Assembly: GCF_918697925.1 (NCBI RefSeq)
Contig: NZ_CAKKMF010000009.1
Span: 1 to 64,000 of the forward strand
DNA length: 64,000 bases
Reading direction: 5' to 3'
DNA from: Arthrobacter sp. Bi26
GTDB lineage: Bacteria; Actinomycetota; Actinomycetes; Actinomycetales; Micrococcaceae
Positions 33,236-43,294 of the stretch are shown one piece after another. The number at the start of each line of letters is the position of its first letter. Position 1 is the stretch's first letter. A model generated the notes under the pieces. That model made no database searches, was not told where the DNA came from, and saw nothing but the letters and a program-made list of their open reading frames with translations. Position numbers and translations under genes: made by a program.

Positions 33236-34045
33236 TCATTGGGAGTCCTTCGGACGGAGCTCCCAGAACGCTACCGCCGACGCAGCGGCGACGTTGAGCG
33301 AATCGACGCCCGGGCGCATGGGGATCTTCACGGCGAGGTCGACGGCGGCCAGGGTCGCTGCGCTCATGCCCGCGCCTTCCGTGCCCAGCACCAGGGCCAG
33401 CCGCTCCGGGCGGCGGGCCGCGAGCACGTCGAGATCCACCGCGTCGTCCGTGAGCTCCATGGCGGCCACGGTGAAGCCTTGCTCCTGCAGCGAGGTCAGG
33501 CCTTCCGCCCAGTCCTCCAGCCGGGCCCACGGCACCTGGAACACGGTGCCCATGCTGACCCGCACGCTGCGGCGGTAGAGCGGATCACCGCACCGTGGCG
33601 AGACCAGGACGGCGTCCACACCCAGGGCCGCGGCCGAGCGGAAGATGGCGCCGACGTTTGTGTGGTCGACGATGTCCTCCAGCACGGCAACCCGGCGGGC
33701 TCCGGCGAGCAGTTCTGCCAGCGGCACCGGGGCGGGCCGGTGCATGGCGGCCATGGCGCCGCGGTGCAGGTGGAAACCGGTGATTTCCTCCAGCAGCGCC
33801 GCGGAGCCGACATACGCCGGGACATCCGGGTACCGCTCAAAGACATCCGCCAGGTCCTCGGCCCATTTCTCGGCAAGGAAGAAGGACCGCGGCCGGTGCC
33901 CCGCGGCCAGCGCCCGGCGCAGGACGCGGGAGGACTCGGCGATGTAGAGGCCCTCGGCCGGTTCCCGGACTTTGCGCAGGTGCACGTCGGTGAGCTGCGT
34001 GTAGTCGGAAACCCGCGGGTCGTCGGCGGATTCGAGAAAGTACAT
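33236..34045 (-). CDS. TrmH/SpoU-family RNA 2'-O-methyltransferase
   Basis: A 269-residue SPOUT methyltransferase. An N-terminal L30e-like substrate domain (EGLYIAESSRVLRRALAAGH) precedes the knotted SAM domain with motif 1 NVGAIFRSAAALGVDAVLVSP (split), motif 2 LVLGTEGAGMS and motif 3 IPMRPGVDSLNVAAAS. Methylates a ribose 2'-OH in tRNA or rRNA; the exact site cannot be assigned. ATG 34045 is chosen, GTG 34051 is in frame two codons upstream. Follows TauE/SafE and the ABC ATPase genes on the same strand. Confidence 0.92.
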   Translation of the reverse strand: MYFLESADDPRVSDYTQLTDVHLRKVREPAEGLYIAESSRVLRRALAAGHRPRSFFLAEKWAEDLADVFERYPDVPAYVGSAALLEEITGFHLHRGAMAAMHRPAPVPLAELLAGARRVAVLEDIVDHTNVGAIFRSAAALGVDAVLVSPRCGDPLYRRSVRVSMGTVFQVPWARLEDWAEGLTSLQEQGFTVAAMELTDDAVDLDVLAARRPERLALVLGTEGAGMSAATLAAVDLAVKIPMRPGVDSLNVAAASAVAFWELRPKDSQ

Positions 34046-34084
34046 GGTCACGGGCAGGTCATTTCCGGAGGCTATTCGTGGGGG

Positions 34085-34870
34085 CTATTTGAACAGGTTG
34101 GCGATCATGAACCCCAGTGCCACCAGGCCCAGGGCGAAGATGACCCCGCGCAGGACCGCCGGGGAGAGCCGGCGCCCCACCTTGGAGCCGATCACGCCGC
34201 CGATCAGTGAGCTCACGGCGATCAGTCCGACCACGCCCCAGTCGATCCGGTCGAAGGCGAACAAAAGGTAGGAGCAAGCGGCGATCACGTTCACGCCCAG
34301 GACCAGGAAGTTCTTCATCGCGTTGGCGTTCTGGATGGTCCCCGTCATGAACACGCCCAGGATGCCAACCAGCAGGATGCCCTGCGCCGCGACAAAGTAG
34401 CCGCCATAGACGCCGGCCAGGTACACAAGCGCCACAAGCAGGACACCGTGGCGGCGGTCCCGGATGGCGTGCTCAGGGTTTTCCTCGCGGTTCTTCACCC
34501 ACCGCTGCAGCCTCGGCTGGAAGACGACCATCAGCAGGGCCAGCACGATCAGGACAGGGGCGGCGTAGTAGAAGACCGTCTCGGGCAGGTGGAGCAGCAG
34601 GTACGCGCCGGTAACGGCGCCCAGCAGCGAAGCCGGCAGAAGCCGGAGCAGCTGCCGGCCGCGGCCTTCGAGCTCCTTCCGGTAGCCCCAGGCGCCGGTG
34701 GCGTTGCCGGCCACGAGCCCCATGGCGTTGCTGATGGAGGCAGTGACGGGGGCATAGCCCAGGGCGATCAGCACCGGGAACGTGACGAGGGTGCCGGATC
34801 CGACGACGCTGTTGATGGTGCCCGCCCACAGCCCGGCGAAGAAAATGAAGGCGCTATTGAGGAGCTCCAC
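34085..34870 (-). CDS. TauE/SafE family sulfite/anion exporter-type permease
   Basis: A 261-residue membrane protein with about eight hydrophobic segments in two repeats (FFAGLWAGTINSVVGSGTLV and LVYLAGVYGGYFVAAQGILL carry the GxxxxxxGxG motifs). Family members export sulfite, sulfoacetate or other organic anions; the substrate is unknown here. GTG start at 34870, 18 bp after the ABC ATPase gene, so they may share a transcript. Confidence 0.9.
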   Translation of the reverse strand: MELLNSAFIFFAGLWAGTINSVVGSGTLVTFPVLIALGYAPVTASISNAMGLVAGNATGAWGYRKELEGRGRQLLRLLPASLLGAVTGAYLLLHLPETVFYYAAPVLIVLALLMVVFQPRLQRWVKNREENPEHAIRDRRHGVLLVALVYLAGVYGGYFVAAQGILLVGILGVFMTGTIQNANAMKNFLVLGVNVIAACSYLLFAFDRIDWGVVGLIAVSSLIGGVIGSKVGRRLSPAVLRGVIFALGLVALGFMIANLFK

Positions 34871-34888
34871 GCGGGGTCAGTGGACCCG

Positions 34889-35674
34889 TCAGTGGCTGGC
34901 GGTCGCGGTGTACCGGCCGGCGTTGACGGTGACATCCAGCCGCAGGCCGAACGTTTTGCTCAGGTTTTCGGCAGTGAGGACCTCCGGCAGCGGACCGGAG
35001 GCCACCACGCCGCCGTCGCGCATGAGCATCGCGTGCGTGAATCCCGGCGGCACTTCTTCGAGGTGGTGGGTGACGAGGACGATCGCGGGGGCGGCGTCGT
35101 CGCGGGCGAGTTCGCTCAGGCGCTGGACCAGGTCCTCGCGCCCGCCGAGGTCGAGCCCGGCGGCCGGCTCGTCCAGGAGCAGGAGCTCAGGATCTGTCAT
35201 GAGGGCACGGGCGATCTGGACGCGCTTGCGCTCCCCCTCGGAAAGCGAGGCGAAGGGGCGGTTCAGCAGCGGGCCCATCCCCCACTCGTTCAGCAGGCCA
35301 AAGGCGCGCCGCTCGTCGTTCTTCTCATAGCCTTCGCGCCAGCGGCCGGTCACACCGTAGGCGGCGGTGACCACCACGTTGAGGACCTTCTCGTGCTCGG
35401 GGATCTGGCTGGCCAGCGCAGCGGAGGACAGGCCGATCCTGGGGCGGAGCTCGAAGACGTCGACTGCGCCGAGGACTTCCTCGAGGATGCCGGCCATTCC
35501 GGATGTCGGGTGGATCCGGGCCGCGGCCAGCTGGAGGAGTGTGGTCTTGCCGGCGCCGTTGGGTCCGAGGATCACCCAGCGTTCGCCTTCCTTGACCTGC
35601 CAGTCCACCTTGTCCAGGAGCGTCTTAGCCCCACGTACAACGCTGACGCCGGCCATTTCAAGAACATCACTCAT
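34889..35674 (-). CDS. ABC transporter ATP-binding protein (stand-alone)
   Basis: A 261-residue single ABC ATPase: Walker A LGPNGAGKTTLL, signature SLSEGERKRVQIARAL, Walker B LLLLDEPAAGLDL, H-loop VLVTHHLEEV. It has no permease gene beside it. It resembles the YfhA/ModF-like group with no assigned substrate. The ATG at 35674 lies 8 bases after TAGTGT on the minus strand; GTG 35686 in frame is an alternative. It is divergent from serB. Confidence 0.9.
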   Translation of the reverse strand: MSDVLEMAGVSVVRGAKTLLDKVDWQVKEGERWVILGPNGAGKTTLLQLAAARIHPTSGMAGILEEVLGAVDVFELRPRIGLSSAALASQIPEHEKVLNVVVTAAYGVTGRWREGYEKNDERRAFGLLNEWGMGPLLNRPFASLSEGERKRVQIARALMTDPELLLLDEPAAGLDLGGREDLVQRLSELARDDAAPAIVLVTHHLEEVPPGFTHAMLMRDGGVVASGPLPEVLTAENLSKTFGLRLDVTVNAGRYTATASH

Positions 35675-35793
35675 AGGAGTAGACACTAGGACAAAAAAGC
35701 GGACGACTGATAACCGGCGCCGCGCGCTGCCGTGGGGCGTCACGCGGCGCCGGCCCGGGCGCAACGAATTCGGGCCGTCCAACGCCTGCTCGC

Positions 35794-35799
35794 TAGGAT
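35794..35799 (+). promoter_or_regulatory. -10 element (TAGGAT) of serB, leaderless
   Basis: TAGGAT lies 7 bases before the ATG at 35807. Confidence 0.55.
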
Positions 35800-35806
35800 T
35801 GAAGCC

Positions 35807-36745
35807 ATGAGTTCGAACGTGACCGCAGTGAGCTACGGCCTGAAACTGTCCCTTCCCGAGATCGAGCGGCTGCGTTCGCTCCTGACGGCCGCGGGGCTGA
35901 GCGTCGGTGCCGAAACCCGCGCCGGAGACGGGCGCTTCGAGGTATATGCGGCGGACTGCGCGCTGGAGGCCGAACTGGACGGCGCGCCGAAAGCCGAAAG
36001 TCCCATCCCCGACGCGGTTTCGGGAGCCCGGCTGGAGGGGCCGCGCCGTGCGCTGGCGGACTCCGGCATCGACGGTGTGGACACGGCGCTGGTTCCCGCG
36101 GCACTGCGCAGCGCGCCGCGGAAGTTCCTGATCATGGACGTGGACTCCACCCTCATCCAGCAGGAAGTGATCGAGCTCCTGGCCGCGTACGCCGGGAAGC
36201 GCGAGGAAGTGACGGCAGTGACCGAGGCGGCCATGCGCGGCGAGCTGGACTTCGCCCAGAGCCTGCACGCCCGGGTGGCTGTGCTCGCCGGACTGCCGGC
36301 CAGCGTCGTCGAGTCGGTCCGCGCCGAGGTCAGGCTGACCGAGGGCGCCGCCGAGCTCGTAGCGGCATTCCAGGCCGCCGGCCATGCCGTGGCCGTGGTG
36401 TCCGGCGGGTTCAACCAGATCCTCCGGCCGATCGCCGAGGACCTCGGGCTGCACTACTGGATCGCCAATGAACTCGAAATCGTCGACGGCGCGCTGACCG
36501 GCAAGGTGCTCGGCGACGTGATCGACCGGGCGGCCAAGGAGAAGTACCTGCGCGAGTGGGCAGCTGCCGAGGGCATCCCGATGGAACACACCATTGCCGT
36601 GGGAGACGGCGCCAACGACCTCGACATGCTGGGCGCCGCCGGGATCGGCATCGCCTTCAACGCGAAGCCTGCCGTACGTGCTGCCGCGGACGCCGCCGTC
36701 AACCTCCCCTATCTCGACGCCGTGCGGTACATCGCGGGGGTCTGA
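35807..36745 (+). CDS. serB: phosphoserine phosphatase
   Basis: A 312-residue HAD phosphatase: an ACT-like N-terminal domain of about 95 residues, then motif I MDVDSTLIQQEVIELLA (Asp nucleophile), motif II VVSGGFNQI, motif III Lys in AAKEKYLREWA and motif IV GDGANDLDMLGAAGIG. Dephosphorylates phosphoserine in the last step of serine synthesis. Leaderless start; an in-frame GTG at 35732 is rejected for lack of similarity. Confidence 0.96.
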   Translation: MSSNVTAVSYGLKLSLPEIERLRSLLTAAGLSVGAETRAGDGRFEVYAADCALEAELDGAPKAESPIPDAVSGARLEGPRRALADSGIDGVDTALVPAALRSAPRKFLIMDVDSTLIQQEVIELLAAYAGKREEVTAVTEAAMRGELDFAQSLHARVAVLAGLPASVVESVRAEVRLTEGAAELVAAFQAAGHAVAVVSGGFNQILRPIAEDLGLHYWIANELEIVDGALTGKVLGDVIDRAAKEKYLREWAAAEGIPMEHTIAVGDGANDLDMLGAAGIGIAFNAKPAVRAAADAAVNLPYLDAVRYIAGV

Positions 36746-36757
36746 TGCGTTAACCGC

Positions 36758-36812
36758 GAGATGGCACGTCGCGGCAATGTTTTAGGTAAACACTGCCGCG
36801 ACGCGCCATCTC
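36758..36812. terminator. long palindromic hairpin between serB and the SDR gene
   Basis: Arms of about 26 bp beginning GAGATGGCACGTCGCGGCA, with two mismatches and a loop of only a few bases. The size and near symmetry are beyond a usual terminator. Confidence 0.75.
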
Positions 36813-36824
36813 GGCGGTCTGCGC

Positions 36825-37589
36825 CTAGCTGGAGCTCTTGTCTGCGGTCTTATCGAAGTAGTCGGCGCCGCCGACGTACTCGGTGTGGCCCGTCTCGACG
36901 TCGGCGGTGGCCATCTTGGCGACCTCCGCGGCAAATTCCTTGACTGAGTAAAGCTTGCCAGCTTCGGCACGGCGGGCCTCGATGGCGCCGGGGTTGGACC
37001 GGTCGAGCAGGGTGGCCGTGACGGTGCCCTCGATCATGTCGCCGGAGACCACCACGAGCGAGATCCCCTTGTCCGCCAATGCCGGAACCAGCGCGCGGAG
37101 TGCGTCCTCGCCGGCACGCTTGCTGCGGGCCACGGGCTCGTAGTCGGGCATCGTGGGCACCGTGTCGATGAAGTGGGCCTGGTGGCTGGTCACGAAGACC
37201 ACGCGCGAGCCTTCGGGCATGAGCGCCACGGCGGCGTTGAGCATGTTCACCTGGGCGTCACGGTTCAGCTTCAGCGCGTAGCCCTCTTCCATCCCGGTCT
37301 CCATGCCGCCGGAGGCGTTGAGGACCAGGAGGTCAAGCGAGCCGAAGTTCTCCATGGCGGCGCTGGCCAGGGCCTGGACGCCTTCCTGGGTGGTTAGGTC
37401 CGCCCCGACGGCCGCAGCACGGCCGCCGTCGGCTTCGATCTCCGCGACAACCTTGTTGGCGCGCGGCGCCTTCTGGCGGTAGTTCACGACGACGGCCGCG
37501 CCTTCGCCAGCCAGAATCTTGGCGACGTCGGCGCCGATTCCGCGCGACGAACCGGTCACGATCGCAGTCTTGTTATCCAGCAGTCCCAT
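36825..37589 (-). CDS. SDR family oxidoreductase
   Basis: A 254-residue short-chain dehydrogenase: TAIVTGSSRGIGADVA cofactor motif, then LLVLNASGG in place of NNAG, and VVFVTSHQAHF where Ser is expected. The YxxxK motif reads YEPVARSKRAGEDAL, so Tyr and Lys are seven apart, not four, as in a divergent SDR subgroup. It has a strong AAAAGGAG Shine-Dalgarno before the ATG at 37589. Substrate unknown. The gene ends close to the palindrome after serB. Confidence 0.87.
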   Translation of the reverse strand: MGLLDNKTAIVTGSSRGIGADVAKILAGEGAAVVVNYRQKAPRANKVVAEIEADGGRAAAVGADLTTQEGVQALASAAMENFGSLDLLVLNASGGMETGMEEGYALKLNRDAQVNMLNAAVALMPEGSRVVFVTSHQAHFIDTVPTMPDYEPVARSKRAGEDALRALVPALADKGISLVVVSGDMIEGTVTATLLDRSNPGAIEARRAEAGKLYSVKEFAAEVAKMATADVETGHTEYVGGADYFDKTADKSSS

Positions 37590-37738
37590 ACGAGCTCCTT
37601 TTGTTCCAAACGTCAAAACACTGTGGGTCTGCCATCCATCATGCCAGCGGATCGCACCATTGCAGTTGTTCAGCATCAACAAAGAAGCCCCGGCGGTGTA
37701 GTTCCGACGCGTCATGGCCGGAGCGCGCTGGCGGTTGG

Positions 37739-38158
37739 TCAGCTGCGGTCGATCCGGATCTTCTTGGTAGTTTCCCCCGTCACTACCTCGGGAGCCGGTG
37801 CGCGGACTTCCAGGACACCGTCCTTGTACGTGGCGGTGATATCTTCTTCCTTCGCCCCTGCGGGCAGCGCAATGCTGCGGGCGGACCGGCCGTAACGGAA
37901 CTCCGAGCGGTAGCCGGCCTTGCTTTTGTGCTCGGACGCTTCCTGCCGCTGCACCGCGATATGAAGCATGCCCTCGCTGACCGAGACGTCGACGTCCTGG
38001 TCGGGGTCGATCCCCGGCACTTCCGCCCGAACCACCAGGGTGCTGCCCTCTTGGAACTGTTCGATCTTGATCCCTGGCGCTATGGACAGATCACCGTCAA
38101 GGAAGCGCCGGACCGGTTCCAGCATGTCCGAGGGCGTCCACTTGCTGAGATCACTCAT
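37739..38158 (-). CDS. Hsp20/alpha-crystallin small heat-shock protein
   Basis: A 139-residue sHSP: N-terminal arm, alpha-crystallin domain (IKIEQFQEGSTLVVRAEVPG to TATYKDGVLEVRAPAP, residues about 30-125) with the conserved GVLEVR motif, and a short C-terminus with KKIRI (I-x-I-type anchor). ATP-independent holdase. Strong GGAGG before ATG 38158. No HspR-type HAIR repeat is visible upstream. Small Hsp20s are part of DosR regulons in mycobacteria, but I see no DevR-like box here. Confidence 0.94.
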   Translation of the reverse strand: MSDLSKWTPSDMLEPVRRFLDGDLSIAPGIKIEQFQEGSTLVVRAEVPGIDPDQDVDVSVSEGMLHIAVQRQEASEHKSKAGYRSEFRYGRSARSIALPAGAKEEDITATYKDGVLEVRAPAPEVVTGETTKKIRIDRS

Positions 38159-38259
38159 GATTTTCCTCCTGCGCTCACGCCCCTGCCGTGGCATGGTCGG
38201 GGGCTGTGAGCCCATTACACGCTCCCGGCGTTCCGGTGCCAAGGGCAAAAAGGCCCGGC

Positions 38260-38310
38260 GCGGCAGACAGCGGACGACGTCGGATACCGCCGTCGGCCGC
38301 TGTCCGCCGC
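38260..38310 (-). terminator. terminator of fabG
   Basis: 20-bp arms (GCGGCGGACAGCGGCCGACG on the minus strand, three mismatches) followed by a run of five T on the minus strand. Confidence 0.8.
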
Positions 38311-38327
38311 GTCCGGCGTTGCCGGGG

Positions 38328-39654
<1,327 letters not shown>

Positions 39655-39658
<4 letters not shown>

Positions 39659-39948
39659 ACCTCTTTGACCTGGCCGGGCACGGTGGCGGCACCGCCGCGG
39701 GCCCCGGCACCGTCTGCTCACGGAAGGCCTGCCGCGCGGCGGCGGAATGGCAGCTGCTGTGGAACAACCCTAAGATCCACACCCCGGAGCGGCGCAAGAT
39801 CTGGCTGGCGTGCGGTGAGCACCGCGCCTGGCTTGAAGACTACCTCCAGACGCGCGGACTGTGGAAAGAGACCGTGGCCCTCAGCGCAGAAATAGCCCCC
39901 CTTTCCGCAGGGACAGCCCCCCTCGACCCGTCAGGCAGGATCGGCTGA
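39655..39948 (+). CDS. small conserved protein with a putative C-C-C-H zinc site
   Basis: A 97-residue protein with Cys-x4-Cys (VCSRKACRAAAEWQLLWNNP) and Cys-x2-His (WLACGEHRAWLEDYL) about 27 residues later; the four residues could hold zinc. The C-terminus is low complexity. Similar short proteins precede SURF1 genes in related actinobacteria, as I recall, with no assigned role. It is coupled to DUF3099 by 4 bp overlap and abuts SURF1 with no spacer. Confidence 0.78.
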
Positions 39949-40827
39949 ATGTACCGCTTTCTCTTCTCCAGTAAGTGGCTGGGGTACTTGTTGCTGGCCG
40001 CGATCTTCGCCGCCGGCTGCGTTGGCCTGGGCCGATGGCAGATGGACCGTCGCGCCGAAACCCTGGCCGAGATCAACCGGGTGGTCTCCAACTATTCCGC
40101 CGACGCCGTGCCCTTCGCCGATGTCCGGGACCAGTTCAGCCGGCTGAACCCGGAGCGCGAGTGGACCCAGGTGGAACTCAGGGGCAGCTACGACGTCGCC
40201 GGCCAGCGCATCGTCCGCAACCGCCCGCTCAACGGCCAGCCCGGCTACGAGGTGGTGGTTCCGTTCAAGCTCGAGTCCGGCGAAACCGTGGTGATTGACC
40301 GCGGCTGGCTGCCCATCGGCAACAACACCCCGGGCCGGCCCGACTCCGTGCCTGCGCCGCCGCAGGGTCCGGTAACAGTGGTTGCCCGCCTCAAGCCGTC
40401 GGAGCCCGAGCTGCAGCGCGGCGCCCCTGACGGCCAACTGGCCTCGATCGACCTCGCCGCCTATTCCGCGCAGCTGGGCTATCCGCTGCTCACGGGCGCA
40501 TACGGGCAGCTGGCCTCCGAGTCGCCGTCGGTGCAGGACATGCCGTTCCCGTTCCCCAAGCCGTCCACCGATGAAGGCACGCACCTGTCCTACTCGCTGC
40601 AGTGGTTCGCATTCGGCGTGCTGATGTTCGTCGGGTTCGGCTACGCCGCCCGGCAGCAGGCCCGCAACGCCGCGATTGACGCGGAGGACGCAGAAGCCGA
40701 GGCTGCCGAAGGCGTGTACCTGCACTCCAGCGGCCCGGCCGTGCGGCGCCGTCCCGTTCCGCGCAAGCGCAGGAACGCGACGGCGGAAGAAGAGGAAGAC
40801 GCCATCCTCGACGCCCAGGGGTTCTGA
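39949..40827 (+). CDS. SURF1-family cytochrome oxidase assembly protein
   Basis: A 292-residue membrane protein with the SURF1 layout: N-terminal helix (LGYLLLAAIFAAGCVGLGRWQ), extracytoplasmic beta domain with RNRPLNGQPGYEVVVPF and IDRGWLP, second helix (YSLQWFAFGVLMFVGFGYA), and a charged cytoplasmic tail. Assists heme a insertion in cytochrome aa3 oxidase. The first base of its ATG follows directly on the stop of the 97-residue gene. ctaA and ctaB in this window fit the same pathway. Confidence 0.93.
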   Translation: MYRFLFSSKWLGYLLLAAIFAAGCVGLGRWQMDRRAETLAEINRVVSNYSADAVPFADVRDQFSRLNPEREWTQVELRGSYDVAGQRIVRNRPLNGQPGYEVVVPFKLESGETVVIDRGWLPIGNNTPGRPDSVPAPPQGPVTVVARLKPSEPELQRGAPDGQLASIDLAAYSAQLGYPLLTGAYGQLASESPSVQDMPFPFPKPSTDEGTHLSYSLQWFAFGVLMFVGFGYAARQQARNAAIDAEDAEAEAAEGVYLHSSGPAVRRRPVPRKRRNATAEEEEDAILDAQGF

Positions 40828-40830
40828 GCG

Positions 40831-41310
40831 GTGAGCCCTGATGCCTTCCCCGGACCGGTGGCTAACGTCAAACGCGCCCTCACCGCCCTGGGCGCCAAAG
40901 ACACGGTGACAGTGTTCGATTCAAAAGTCCCGACGGCGGCCGCAGCGGCCGCGGCGCTCGGCTGCGACGTCGCGGCGATCACCAACAGCCTGGTGCTCGA
41001 CCTTGGGGGCGCTCCACTGCTGATCCTGGCCAGCGGCGCTGCCAAGGTGGACGTCCACAAGGTCGCCGAACAGCTGGGCTCGGGCAAGATCCGCCGCGCC
41101 TCCCCCGAGTTCGTCCTCGAACACACCGGCCAGGAAGTGGGCGGTTTAGCCCCGGTAGGCCACCCGGAGAAGATCCGGACCCTGTTGGACGAATCCCTGT
41201 CAGTCCACCGTGTGCTGTGGGCAGGAGCCGGAGACCACAACTCGATGTTCTCGATCGGCTACGAAGACCTCCAGCGGATCACGGGCGCAGAAGAGATGCC
41301 CGTCCGCTGA
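40831..41310 (+). CDS. YbaK/EbsC-type aminoacyl-tRNA deacylase
   Basis: A 159-residue protein of the YbaK fold: DVAAITNSLVLDLGG (Lys of the usual CxxxK motif is replaced), SGAAKVDVHKVAEQLG and GQEVGGLAPVGHPEK with the GG-x-x-P-x-G signature. Family members hydrolyse mischarged Cys- or Ala-tRNA. GTG start 3 bp after SURF1. Convergent with the ABC-F gene. Confidence 0.88.
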   Translation: MSPDAFPGPVANVKRALTALGAKDTVTVFDSKVPTAAAAAAALGCDVAAITNSLVLDLGGAPLLILASGAAKVDVHKVAEQLGSGKIRRASPEFVLEHTGQEVGGLAPVGHPEKIRTLLDESLSVHRVLWAGAGDHNSMFSIGYEDLQRITGAEEMPVR

Positions 41311-41381
41311 TCCAGGTGACTCGCAGCTGTGGGCGGTCCTGAGCTCTGAAAACGGCCCCCGGATGCGGCGGGCCCCGCGCC

Positions 41382-42980
41382 CTACGCCAGCGTGATCAGG
41401 TCCAGGTAGTCTTCGTTCCAGTGGTCCTCGATGCCGTCGGGCAGCAGGACCACGCGCTCCGGGTTGAGCGCCTCGACGGCGCCCTCATCGTGGCTCACGA
41501 GGACCACGGCGCCGGTGTAGTTACTCAGGGCCCCGAGGATCTCGGCGCGGCTGGCAGGGTCGAGGTTGTTGGTGGGTTCGTCGAGGAGCAGCACGTTCGC
41601 ACTTGAGGCCACAATGGTGGCCAGCGCCAGTCGGGTCTTCTCGCCGCCGGAAAGCACACCGGCGGGCTTGTCGACGTCGTCACCGGAGAACAGGAACGAG
41701 CCCAGAATGTTGCGTACTTCCGCGTCGTTCATGTCCGGGGCGGACGAGCGCATGTTCTGCAGGACCGTGCGGTCCACGTCGAGCGTCTCGTGCTCCTGGG
41801 CGTAGTAGCCCACTTTCAGGCCGTGGCCCGCAACGACTTCGCCGGTGTCCGGCTTGTCGACGCCGGCGAGCATGCGCAGCAAGGTGGTCTTGCCGGCGCC
41901 GTTGAGGCCCAGGATGACCACCTTGGAGCCGCGGTCGATCGCGAGGTCGACGTCGGTGAAGATCTCCAGCGAGCCGTAGGACTTGCTGAGGCCATCCGCG
42001 GTGAGCGGGGTCTTGCCGCAGGGTGACGGATCGGGGAAGCGCAGGGCTGCCACGCGGTCGGTCGCGCGCACGGCCTCGAGGCCGCCCAGCAGACGCTCGG
42101 CACGCTTGGCCATGTTCTGCGCGGCGACGGCCTTGGTGGCCTTGGCGCGCATCTTGTTGGCCTGGTCGATCAGGACCTGGGCCTTCTTCTCCGCGTTGGC
42201 GCGCTCACGCTTGCGGGCGCGCTCGTCCGTTTCGCGCTGGGTCAGGTAGCGCTTCCAGTCCATGTTGTAGAAGTCGATCTGGGCGCGGTTGGGATCCAGC
42301 AGGAAGACCTTGTTGACAGTCGCTTCGAGCAGTTCGGTGTCGTGGCTGATCACAATCAGCCCGCCCTGGTGGTTCTTGAGGAACTCACGGAGCCAGGAGA
42401 TGGAATCGGCGTCGAGGTGGTTGGTGGGCTCATCCAGGAGCATGGTTTCGGCATCCGAGTACAGGATGCGCGCAAGCTCCACACGGCGCCGCTGTCCGCC
42501 GGACAGGGTCTTGAGCGGCTGGTTCAGCAGCCGGTCCGGCAGGGCAAGGTTCGAGCAGATTGCTGCCGCCTCGGCTTCGGCCGCATAGCCGCCGGCGGCC
42601 AGGAACTCTGATTCCAGCCGGTCATAGCGGTTCATCGCCTTGCGCTGGACCGCGGCGTCCTCGCTGGCCATTTCTTCGTGGGCCAGACGGAGCTTGCTCA
42701 CGGCAATGTCCAGGCCGCGGACGGACAGGATACGGTCCCGGGCGAGCTGCTCCATGTCCGGCGTGCGCGGATCCTGCGGCAGGTAGCCGATTTCGCCGGT
42801 GCGGGTTACCTTGCCCGCGGCGGGCAGGCCCTCGCCCGCGAGGACCCGGGTCAGCGTTGTCTTGCCTGCACCGTTACGGCCGACCAGGCCGATCTTGTCT
42901 CCCTTGTCGATCCGGAAGCTCACCTGGTCCATGAGGAGGCGGGCGCCGGCGCGCAGTTCGAGATCCTGGACGGTAATCAA
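41382..42980 (-). CDS. ABC-F family ATPase
   Basis: A 532-residue protein with two ABC domains: Walker A at GLVGRNGAGKTTL and LGLNGAGKTTLL, signatures LSGGQRRRVELARIL and LSGGEKTRLALATIV, Walker B motifs LLDEPTNHLDAD and LLDEPTNNLDPA. The linker between them (residues about 240-310) is long, basic and helical, as in the ribosome-binding P-site tip of ABC-F proteins. No membrane domain. Acts on translating ribosomes; whether it gives antibiotic resistance is not visible. TTG start at 42980. Confidence 0.93.
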   Translation of the reverse strand: MITVQDLELRAGARLLMDQVSFRIDKGDKIGLVGRNGAGKTTLTRVLAGEGLPAAGKVTRTGEIGYLPQDPRTPDMEQLARDRILSVRGLDIAVSKLRLAHEEMASEDAAVQRKAMNRYDRLESEFLAAGGYAAEAEAAAICSNLALPDRLLNQPLKTLSGGQRRRVELARILYSDAETMLLDEPTNHLDADSISWLREFLKNHQGGLIVISHDTELLEATVNKVFLLDPNRAQIDFYNMDWKRYLTQRETDERARKRERANAEKKAQVLIDQANKMRAKATKAVAAQNMAKRAERLLGGLEAVRATDRVAALRFPDPSPCGKTPLTADGLSKSYGSLEIFTDVDLAIDRGSKVVILGLNGAGKTTLLRMLAGVDKPDTGEVVAGHGLKVGYYAQEHETLDVDRTVLQNMRSSAPDMNDAEVRNILGSFLFSGDDVDKPAGVLSGGEKTRLALATIVASSANVLLLDEPTNNLDPASRAEILGALSNYTGAVVLVSHDEGAVEALNPERVVLLPDGIEDHWNEDYLDLITLA

Positions 42981-43124
42981 TGCAGCTAAGGCCTTTCACA
43001 ACAGGGAACGCCGCGGCACAACGGGTGGAGTCTGGGCGGGGCCGGGGCAGGGCGGTGCGAGAGCACGGCCTGTACAAGTCTACCGGCACGGCCCCTTCTC
43101 CCTGACATGGGCCCACATGGCAGC

Positions 43125-43163
43125 GGCCAGCCGCCGGCGCGATGCGGATGCAGGCGGCTGGCC
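43125..43163. repeat. inverted repeat in the ABC-F / bioY spacer
   Basis: GGCCAGCCGCC and GGCGGCTGGCC, perfect 11-bp arms with a 17-base spacer, in the 314-bp region between the divergent ABC-F and bioY genes. The same spacer has two CGATATC words 15 bp apart at about 43248-43269. No gene is seen in it. Confidence 0.5.
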
Positions 43164-43294
43164 GGGTTCATTGGCGACGCCCTCCAGCTTCCGGGCCGCC
43201 CCTTAGTGGGGCGCCTACAAAAAACCCGCCCCGCCGCGACCGTACAGTCGATATCACAAGTCCGATATCCGCAGCAGCATCCGACAGGAACGCC

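Noticed and set aside
35674..36589. N-terminal extension of the ABC ATPase to 566 residues
   Set aside because: The extension runs antisense through serB and shows no domain; the ATPase is complete from ATG 35674.
38159..38259. HspR-type HAIR element upstream of hsp20
   Set aside because: No CTTGAGT-N7-ACTCAAG-like repeat is present.
42981..43294. BioQ-type operator before bioY
   Set aside because: No TGAAC-N3-GTTCA-like site seen in the spacer.
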